Assembly: GCA_903837135.1 (NCBI GenBank)
Contig: CAILTK010000074.1
Location: forward strand, 1-57,588
Direction: 5' to 3'
Length of the DNA: 57,588 bases
Origin: an uncultured Caulobacterales bacterium
GTDB taxonomy: Bacteria; Pseudomonadota; Alphaproteobacteria; Caulobacterales; Caulobacteraceae
Notes under the pieces: model-generated
What the model was told of the DNA's origin: nothing
What the model saw: only the letters and a program-made list of their open reading frames with translations
The model's database searches: none
Translations under genes and position numbers: made by a program
Part shown: positions 52,152 to 57,588 of the stretch, one piece after another
Position numbering within the stretch: the first letter of the stretch is position 1
Layout: every line of letters begins with the position of its first letter

Positions 52152-52973
52152 CTATCGCATCCCCAGCGGCGCGTAGTTGAGGTGCAGGCCCGCGTCGATC
52201 AGCAGGGTCTCGCCGGTGATGTGGCCCGAGGCGGGCGACGCCAGGAAGACGGCGGGGCCGGCGACGTCCTCGGCCTTGGACGCCACCCCCAGCGGCATGC
52301 GGGCGGCGACGCCCTGGCGCATCCTCTCCAGCGCCTCCGCGTCCATCGCCTTGCCGAACCAGGGGGTGTCGATGAAGCCCGGGCAGACGGCGTTGACGCG
52401 GATCTTGGGGGCCAGGGCGCGGGCCAGGCTCAGCGTCATGGTGGTCAGCGCCCCCTTGGACGCCGCGTAGGCCACCGACGAGCCGATCCCCATCACCCCG
52501 GCGACCGACGAGGTGTTGACCACCGCGCCCGGCCGCGATCCGGCCTCGAGCAGCGACCGGGCGGCGCGCACCATCTGATAGGCGCCGATCACATTGACGC
52601 GATAGAGCCGGATGAAGTCCTCGTCGGTCAGGGCGTCGAGGTCGGCGTGGTCGGGCGCGTGCTTTGTGATCCCGGCGTTGTTGAACAGGGCGTCGATCCG
52701 GCCGAACGGCGCGGCGGCCTCGGCGATGCGGCGGCAGTCGGCGTCGACGCCCACGTCGGCTTTCACCAGCAGGGGCTCGGCCCCGAGCGCCCTGACCAGA
52801 TCCCCCGTCTCCTCGGCCTCCGCGACGCTGGAGGCGTAGTTGATCACCACCGCCCTGGCGCCGCGCCCCGCGACCTCTTCGGCGATGGCGCGACCGAGCC
52901 CGGTGGAGGCCCCGGTGACCACCACCACTTCACCCCTAAAGTCCTTGGCAAAGTCCTTGCCGCGATCCGCCAC
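52152..52973 (-). CDS. short-chain dehydrogenase/reductase, FabG-like
   Basis: A 273-residue SDR. It has [41 protein letters not shown] (catalytic Ser) and [19 protein letters not shown] with the catalytic Tyr and Lys, then [13 protein letters not shown]. The residue-binding [11 protein letters not shown] favours NADP. GTG 52973 has GGGAGG upstream. It is divergent from queF and convergent with the gamma-lyase gene. Glucose dehydrogenase, FabG and other 3-ketoacyl reductases share this pattern, so the substrate is unknown. Confidence 0.9.
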   Translation of the reverse strand: MADRGKDFAKDFRGEVVVVTGASTGLGRAIAEEVAGRGARAVVINYASSVAEAEETGDLVRALGAEPLLVKADVGVDADCRRIAEAAAPFGRIDALFNNAGITKHAPDHADLDALTDEDFIRLYRVNVIGAYQMVRAARSLLEAGSRPGAVVNTSSVAGVMGIGSSVAYAASKGALTTMTLSLARALAPKIRVNAVCPGFIDTPWFGKAMDAEALERMRQGVAARMPLGVASKAEDVAGPAVFLASPASGHITGETLLIDAGLHLNYAPLGMR

Positions 52974-53022
52974 CTGCGCCTCCCGATTTGCTGTTTTCCC
53001 CTCCTACGATTACCTCGGCGGA

Positions 53023-53484
53023 ATGACCACAGATACGTCCGGCCTGACCCAGCTCGGCCATCACCTGACTCAGCCCGCCAGTCCCGACGAAGCGGTCCTG
53101 GAGCGCGTGCCCAATCCGCACGCGGGAACCCTCTATCTGGCGCGGTTCACCGCGCCCGAGTTCACCTCGCTCTGCCCGGTGACCGGCCAGCCCGACTTCG
53201 CCCATCTGGTGATCGACTACGCGCCCAAGGACTGGCTGATCGAGTCCAAGTCGCTGAAGCTGTACCTGACCAGCTTCCGCAACCACGGCGCCTTCCACGA
53301 GGATTGCACGGTCGGCATCGGCAAGAAGATCGCCGAGGTCGCCGAACCCCTGTGGCTGCGCATCGGCGGCTACTGGTACCCGCGCGGCGGCATCCCGATC
53401 GACGTCTTCTACCAGACCGGCCCGGTCCCGCTCGGCCTGTGGGTCCCCGACCCCGGCGTGCCGCCCTATCGCGGGCGGGGGTGA
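53023..53484 (+). CDS. queF: NADPH-dependent 7-cyano-7-deazaguanine reductase
   Basis: A 153-residue enzyme of the short type reducing preQ0 to preQ1 for queuosine synthesis. Catalytic C51 is in [13 protein letters not shown], and the ESKSLKLYL motif (E74-L81) followed by [11 protein letters not shown] is diagnostic. The ATG has GGCGGA upstream; a longer upstream frame is antisense to the SDR gene. It supplies substrate for Tgt, whose gene with queA lies at 10.4-12.6 kb. Confidence 0.93.
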   Translation: MTTDTSGLTQLGHHLTQPASPDEAVLERVPNPHAGTLYLARFTAPEFTSLCPVTGQPDFAHLVIDYAPKDWLIESKSLKLYLTSFRNHGAFHEDCTVGIGKKIAEVAEPLWLRIGGYWYPRGGIPIDVFYQTGPVPLGLWVPDPGVPPYRGRG

Positions 53485-53491
53485 GCGCCGC

Positions 53492-54097
53492 TCACCCCTC
53501 AAACCGGCTGGTGATCTGCGCCATCTCCGGCCGCACCCGCTCCAGCGGCGGCTCCGGCGCCGTACCGACGTAGACAAAGCCGGCCACGCGTTCGTGCGCG
53601 TCCAGGCCGAGCGCCTGGCGGGCCGCTTCGTCGTAGGCGTACCAGTCGGAGATCCAGTTGGCGCCGAAGCCCATGGCCTCTGCGGCGACCAGCAGGAGGG
53701 TGCAGACCGCGCCGGCCGACAGCACCTGCTCCCACTCCGGGATCTTGCCCTCGCCGGCGCGGCTGACCACGACGATGGCGAGCGGCGGTGTGGAGAGCTT
53801 GGCCAGGGCCGCGGGGTTGTGGCCCCGCTGGGCGGCGATGCGCTCGAGCGCGCGGACGTACGCCGCCTTGCCGTCGCCCTCGAGGACCACGAACCGCCAG
53901 GGCGACAGCTTGCCGTGGTCGGGCGCGCGGGCGGCGACGCGCAGAAGGTCGGCGAGCTGGTCGCTGTCGGGCCCCGGCGCGCGCAGGGTCGCCGCCGAAC
54001 TTGATCGGCGTTCGGCGAGCAGGGTCAGGGTCTCGCGCGAGGGCCGGATCGGACAAGGCTGGCCGAAGTCGATCGGCGCGGGCAAGGAGGTGGGCAT
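53492..54097 (-). CDS. nitroreductase family protein (YdjA-like)
   Basis: A 201-residue FMN-dependent oxidoreductase. It opens with RRSSSAATLRAPGPDSDQL and has RAPDHGKLSPWRFVVLEGDG, followed by LLLVAAEAMGFGANWISDWYA. The D-H-G-K-L-S-P-W-R stretch and short length fit the YdjA/nitroreductase subgroup. These enzymes reduce nitro groups or quinones using NAD(P)H. Convergent with queF over 7 bases. Physiological substrate unknown. Confidence 0.89.
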   Translation of the reverse strand: MPTSLPAPIDFGQPCPIRPSRETLTLLAERRSSSAATLRAPGPDSDQLADLLRVAARAPDHGKLSPWRFVVLEGDGKAAYVRALERIAAQRGHNPAALAKLSTPPLAIVVVSRAGEGKIPEWEQVLSAGAVCTLLLVAAEAMGFGANWISDWYAYDEAARQALGLDAHERVAGFVYVGTAPEPPLERVRPEMAQITSRFEG

Positions 54098-54135
54098 GGG
54101 CGGCTTTCGGTGCGGCGACAGGATGGCGATCAGCT

Positions 54136-54765
54136 ATGTCCTCTGAGAACGGTTCGCAACTGCCGTTTGCCTGGCTTGAGCCGCGCGGGCCGAAATGGAC
54201 CGCGGGCGCGCCGAAGCGCGTGCACGACAATCCCTGGTTCGCGGTCGACGATTTCGACGCCGTCGCCCCGACCGGCTCCCCCGCCCGCTATTTTCTGCAC
54301 GATCACAAGGCCGTGGCGACCGGCTGCCTGCCGCTCTACCCCGACGGCACGGTGGTGCTGGTGGGCCAGTGGCGCTTTCCGTTCGGAACCTACAGCTGGG
54401 AGATGCCGGAGGGCGGCGCGCTTCCGCCGGAACATCCGCTCGATGGCTGCCAGCGCGAACTCGCCGAAGAGACCGGCCTGCAGGCGTCCGAGTGGCGCGA
54501 GGTGGTGCGCCTGCAGTTGTCCAATTCCTCCAGCAACGAGTTCGCCGTCTGCTATCTCGCCACCGGCCTGTCGCCCGTCCGGGCCGATACCGAGGATCAC
54601 ACCGAAGACTTGGCCATCGTCCGCGTCCCGTTCGCCGAGGTGCTCGCCGCCATCGCCCAGGGCCATATTCAGGACGCCATGACGGTGGCGACGGCGCTGC
54701 GCGTCCACCATATGGCGGTGACGGGGGCGCTTGATCCCCTGTTAGCCGAAGCTGTGTTAAGCTGA
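54136..54765 (+). CDS. Nudix hydrolase, ADP-ribose pyrophosphatase-like
   Basis: A 209-residue Nudix enzyme with a complete Nudix box: G-A-L-P-P-E then REL, AEE and TGL at expected spacing (GGALPPEHPLDGCQREL, AEETGL). It is closer to ADP-ribose pyrophosphatases than to MutT. A longer frame upstream (from 53788) is antisense to the nitroreductase gene and not protein-like; ATG 54136 opens MSSENGSQL. Its stop is 27 bases before the cysE start. Confidence 0.88.
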   Translation: MSSENGSQLPFAWLEPRGPKWTAGAPKRVHDNPWFAVDDFDAVAPTGSPARYFLHDHKAVATGCLPLYPDGTVVLVGQWRFPFGTYSWEMPEGGALPPEHPLDGCQRELAEETGLQASEWREVVRLQLSNSSSNEFAVCYLATGLSPVRADTEDHTEDLAIVRVPFAEVLAAIAQGHIQDAMTVATALRVHHMAVTGALDPLLAEAVLS

Positions 54766-54792
54766 CGGCGGAAGATAGGTCAGGAGGCTTGC

Positions 54793-55626
54793 TTGAGCCG
54801 TCATCTTGAAATCGTCGCCGCCGAGGGGCCGCTGCCGGTCTGGACCGCCCTGCGCATCGAGGCGCAGGAGGCCGCGGCCAACGAACCGGGCCTCGCCAGT
54901 CTGCTGAACGCCACCATACTGGCGCACCACGATCTTGCCTCCGCCCTATCCTACCAGGTGGCGCGCAAGCTCGGCGACCAGGAGATGCGCGCCATGAGCG
55001 TGCGCGAGATGGCCGACCAGGCCTACGCCTCCGATCCGTCCCTGCTGGCCAAGGTCGAAGCCGATCTGCGCGCCGTGATCGAGCGCGACCCCGCCTGCAG
55101 GGGCTATCTGCAGCCCTTCCTGTTCTTCAAGGGCTTCCAGGCGCTGCAGACCCACCGCATCGCCCACTGGCTGTGGACCGAGAACCGCCCGACCCTGGCC
55201 TTCCACTTCCAGAGCCGGATGTCGGAACTGTTCCAGGTCGATATCCACCCGGGCGCCCGGTTCGGTTCGGGCGTGTTCATGGACCACGCCACCGGCATCG
55301 TCGTGGGCGAGACCGCGCAGGTCGGCGACGACGTCTCCATGCTGCACGGGGTGACCCTCGGCGGCACCGGCGCGGAACGCGGCGACCGGCACCCGAAAAT
55401 CATGCGCGGCGTACTGCTCGGCGCGGGCGCCAAGGTGCTCGGCAATGTGACCATCGGCGAGTACGCCAAGGTCGCCTCGGGCTCGGTGGTGCTGAAGGAC
55501 GTGCCGCCCGGATGCACCGCCGCGGGCGTTCCGGCGCGCCTGGTCAACTGCCCGGCCTGCAGCGAACCGGCCCGCACCATGGACCACACCCTGCCCCGCG
55601 AAGTCTACGAAGACTACGTGATCTAG
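54793..55626 (+). CDS. cysE: serine O-acetyltransferase
   Basis: A 277-residue enzyme transferring acetyl from acetyl-CoA to serine, the first step in cysteine synthesis. The helical N-terminal domain has LLNATILAHHDLASALSY and the left-handed helix repeats include IHPGARFGSGVFMDHATG, VVGETAQVGDDVSMLHG and VTLGGTGAERGDRHPKI, with NVTIGEYAKVASGSVV. The TTG start has AGGAGG 5 bases before it. It complements the transsulfuration pair at 49-52 kb, giving two routes to cysteine. Confidence 0.94.
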   Translation: MSRHLEIVAAEGPLPVWTALRIEAQEAAANEPGLASLLNATILAHHDLASALSYQVARKLGDQEMRAMSVREMADQAYASDPSLLAKVEADLRAVIERDPACRGYLQPFLFFKGFQALQTHRIAHWLWTENRPTLAFHFQSRMSELFQVDIHPGARFGSGVFMDHATGIVVGETAQVGDDVSMLHGVTLGGTGAERGDRHPKIMRGVLLGAGAKVLGNVTIGEYAKVASGSVVLKDVPPGCTAAGVPARLVNCPACSEPARTMDHTLPREVYEDYVI

Positions 55627-55875
55627 CCGGCTGGAGAGAGGTTCTCCGCGGTCCCCGCGTTCAGTCTGCTGCACTGGCGGCGGGGCGCACCCCAGGGGTC
55701 CGTGAGGTTTCGGCGGGGGCGGGCCGAACAAGCCGATCAACACCAGCGCCCAGATGATGGCGGCGGCGAGCAGGCCGCTCGCCAGGGATCGTGGTTTCTC
55801 CATCGACAGCCTATTGCGCCGCCGCGCGGCTTCGGCCAATCGATTTACCCGCCAGCCTTCGTGAGTTTTCCGCAC

Positions 55876-56820
55876 ATGAAGTCGCCGCCGCTGAACGCCC
55901 TCTACGCCTTCGAGGCCTTCGCCCGCCGCGGCGGTATGACCGCGGCCGCGGACGAGCTGTGTGTCACCCACGGCGCGGTCAGCCGCCAGGTCCGCCAGCT
56001 CGAGGACCGGCTCGGTGTCGTTCTCGTCGAGGGACCCAAGACCCGGCTGCGGTTGACCGAGGCCGGCCTGGCGCTGGCCGACCAGCTGACCACCGCCTTT
56101 CGGTCGATCGAGACGGCGGTCGGCGCCCAGGATCGCGGCGCCTCAAGCCTGCACCTGTCCTGTCTCGGCAGCCTGGCGATGAAATGGCTGATCCCGCGCC
56201 TGGCCAGCTTCCATGCGGCCAACCCCGACGTGCAGGTGCGCATCGCCGAGTCCTACGCGCCGGTGGACTTCCGCCGCGGCGGTTTCGACCTGGCCGTCCG
56301 GGTCGGCCAGGGTTTCGACACGCAGGCTATGGAGGTCACCCCCTTCATGCGCCAGTTCCACGGACCGGTGCTGGCGCCGCGCCTGTTGTCGGGGTCGCCC
56401 GACGCGCGCGCCGTGCTGTCGGACCTGCCGCGGCTATGGTCCCAGAGCTATCCCCAGGCCTGGCTCGAATGGCAGAAGAACGCCGGCGTCGCCCTGGCCG
56501 AACCGGCGACGACACGCGCCTTCGAGCACAACACCTACATGATCGAGGCCGCCGCCGCGGGCCTGGGCGCCGCGGTCTGTCCGTGGACCTTCGTCGCCGA
56601 GGACCTGGCCCAGGGACGCCTCGTCGCGCCGTTCGGCTTCGCCGCCACCGGCGCGTCCTATGTGGTGCTTCGGCCCAAGGGCGCGCGCCACAAGGCCGCG
56701 GCCCTGTTCCGCGACTGGCTGGTCGCGCAGGGCGCCCGCATGCCCGAGCCCGCGGAAATCGGCGCGCCGCCGCAGGCTAACGGCGGGTTCGGGGTTTTCG
56801 GGAAGGACGGCAACCGCTAG
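55876..56820 (+). CDS. LysR family transcriptional regulator (GcvA-like)
   Basis: A 314-residue regulator. It has the winged helix-turn-helix SPPLNALYAFEAFARRGGMTAAADELCV, then HGAVSRQVRQLEDRLGV, and a LysR effector domain. The LPRLWSQSYPQAWLEW stretch and LSCLGSLAMKWLIPRLASFH resemble the GcvA subgroup. ATG 55876 is preferred; upstream frames from 55702 are low-complexity. No gene is divergent, so the targets are unknown. Confidence 0.9.
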   Translation: MKSPPLNALYAFEAFARRGGMTAAADELCVTHGAVSRQVRQLEDRLGVVLVEGPKTRLRLTEAGLALADQLTTAFRSIETAVGAQDRGASSLHLSCLGSLAMKWLIPRLASFHAANPDVQVRIAESYAPVDFRRGGFDLAVRVGQGFDTQAMEVTPFMRQFHGPVLAPRLLSGSPDARAVLSDLPRLWSQSYPQAWLEWQKNAGVALAEPATTRAFEHNTYMIEAAAAGLGAAVCPWTFVAEDLAQGRLVAPFGFAATGASYVVLRPKGARHKAAALFRDWLVAQGARMPEPAEIGAPPQANGGFGVFGKDGNR

Positions 56821-56855
56821 GGTCCTCCACCCTCCGACGACCCCAAGGTTCTCCC

Positions 56856-57062
56856 GTGGACGATAACGACATCAAGAAGCTCGAAGCGCACCTGAAGCGC
56901 ACCTTCGGCAATCCGCACATCGCACTGAAGGCGCGGCCGAAACAGAAGGACAGCGCCGAGGTCGAGATGAAGGGTGAGTTCATCGGCGTCATCTACCAGG
57001 ACGAGGACGACGACGGGTCCTTCATGTTCGAGATGGCCATCCTGGCGGAAGATCTCGAGTAG
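56856..57062 (+). CDS. DUF3126 family small protein
   Basis: A 68-residue acidic protein of the conserved alphaproteobacterial DUF3126 family, function unknown. The length and signature stretches LEAHLKRTFGNPHIALKAR and GEFIGVIYQDEDDDGSFMF match. Start is GTG 56856. It is followed immediately by the GNAT gene, with which it is likely cotranscribed. Confidence 0.86.
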   Translation: MDDNDIKKLEAHLKRTFGNPHIALKARPKQKDSAEVEMKGEFIGVIYQDEDDDGSFMFEMAILAEDLE

Positions 57063-57069
57063 TCCGCCG

Positions 57070-57504
57070 ATCGAACCCGGCGGCTTCCACATCGGGGTTG
57101 CGCGTTCCGCGGACGATCTCGCCGCGGCGGCGGACCTCTTCCGCGTCTACGCCGCCTCGATCGGCGTCGACCTCGCCTACCAGAACTTCGAGGCGGAACT
57201 GGCCGCCCTGCCCGGAAGATATGCGCCGCCGGAAGGCGCCTTGTTGCTTGCGCGCGACCCGCGCGGGGCGCCGCTGGGCTGCGTTGGCTTGAGGCCGCTG
57301 CGGCCCGGCGTGGCGGAGATGAAACGGCTTTACGTGGCGCCCGTCGGCCGGGGTGTGGGCCTCGGCCGGGCTCTGGCCGAAGCGGTCGTCGGCGCGGCCC
57401 GAGCCGCAGGCTACCACGCCCTCTGGCTCGACACCCTGCCGACCATGGTCTCGGCCCTCGGCCTCTACCAGGCCCTCGGCTTCACCCCCATCGCCCCCTA
57501 CTAA
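57070..57504 (+). CDS. GNAT family N-acetyltransferase, start unresolved
   Basis: About 144 residues of a GNAT acetyltransferase: GVARSADDLAAAADLFRVYA, LYVAPVGRGVGLGRALAEAV (the acetyl-CoA loop) and YHALWLDTLPTMVSALGLYQALGF. No ATG, GTG or TTG lies in frame between the DUF3126 stop and this coding stretch. A GTG at 56974 inside DUF3126 would add a Ser/Arg/Thr-rich lead that is not protein-like. ATC 57070 is offered as a placeholder. Substrate unknown. Confidence 0.72.
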   Translation: MEPGGFHIGVARSADDLAAAADLFRVYAASIGVDLAYQNFEAELAALPGRYAPPEGALLLARDPRGAPLGCVGLRPLRPGVAEMKRLYVAPVGRGVGLGRALAEAVVGAARAAGYHALWLDTLPTMVSALGLYQALGFTPIAPY

Positions 57505-57561
57505 GACACGCCGATCGCCGGGTCGCGGTTCCTGGGGTTGGGGCTGAGGTAGAGAACAGCT

Positions 57562-57588
57562 GCTCCCCCTCTCTGGGGGAGCTGTCAC
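57562..57588. repeat. inverted copy of the dispersed intergenic repeat (partial at window edge)
   Basis: GCTCCCCC (57562-57569) pairs with GGGGGAGC (57575-57582), followed by TGTCAC. The whole is the inverse of the 52105-52129 element, with a 5-base loop instead of 3. It may continue beyond the window and act as a terminator for the GNAT gene. Confidence 0.7.

Noticed and set aside
55637-55803. Minus-strand frame with a hydrophobic helix (GLLAAAIIWALVLIGLFG)
   Set aside because: The frame does not close but runs antisense through cysE, and no ribosome site or family match was seen; a real small membrane protein is possible but not supported.

Overview
The window looks like chromosomal DNA of a high-GC alphaproteobacterium, most likely Caulobacterales (Phenylobacterium/Caulobacter type). 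This rests on the base composition, two DUF2336 proteins, a DUF3126 protein, a cyclophilin-queA-tgt cluster, several TonB-dependent receptors, and GC-rich palindromic intergenic repeats. No integrase, transposase, phage gene, rRNA or CRISPR array was seen. There is one tRNA, tRNA-Lys(UUU).

Layout. (1) 1-9.0 kb: a partial class II aldolase, two DUF2336 proteins, a short NAD kinase, an Hpt-domain protein, a Nudix hydrolase, a retropepsin-like protease, and a class III CoA-transferase followed by an aminotransferase. (2) 9.0-12.6 kb: a lytic transglycosylase, then cyclophilin-queA-tgt for queuosine; queF lies 40 kb away at 53 kb. (3) 12.7-18.5 kb: a four-carbon acid sugar kinase, a TonB receptor and a small class II aldolase on the minus strand, with a divergent TetR regulator; this fits uptake and breakdown of a sugar acid. 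(4) 18.7-23.6 kb: an MFS exporter divergent from a class III aminotransferase, a cytochrome P450 and a second TetR regulator. (5) 23.7-30.9 kb: a lipoprotein, tRNA-Lys, a serine hydrolase, a Tat-exported M28-like protein, a frameshifted VOC protein, ribokinase, acetamidase/formamidase and an SDR.

(6) 31.0-47.8 kb is the most interesting part. It is a nearly unidirectional 16-kb catabolic cluster: IclR regulator, ATP-dependent hydantoinase/oxoprolinase A and B, cupin, VOC, MFS, TRZ/ATZ-like amidohydrolase, flavin reductase, VOC, TonB receptor, allophanate hydrolase, Rieske oxygenase and LigB-type extradiol dioxygenase. A divergent HpcH/HpaI aldolase shares an intergenic palindrome with the IclR gene. 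The enzyme mix suggests uptake and breakdown of a nitrogen-containing cyclic compound, releasing nitrogen through amide and ureide hydrolysis and carbon through ring oxidation and aldol cleavage. I do not recognise this gene set as a described pathway.

(7) 48-57.6 kb: an AraC regulator, cystathionine beta-synthase and gamma-lyase (reverse transsulfuration), an SDR, queF, a nitroreductase, a Nudix hydrolase, serine acetyltransferase, a LysR regulator, DUF3126 and a GNAT acetyltransferase.

A recurring oddity is that several well-conserved genes (queA, hyuA, the AraC gene and possibly the GNAT gene) have family-typical N-termini lying upstream of any ATG/GTG/TTG codon. They appear to start at CTG, ATA or ATC. 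Tgt also lacks two of the usual zinc-binding cysteines.
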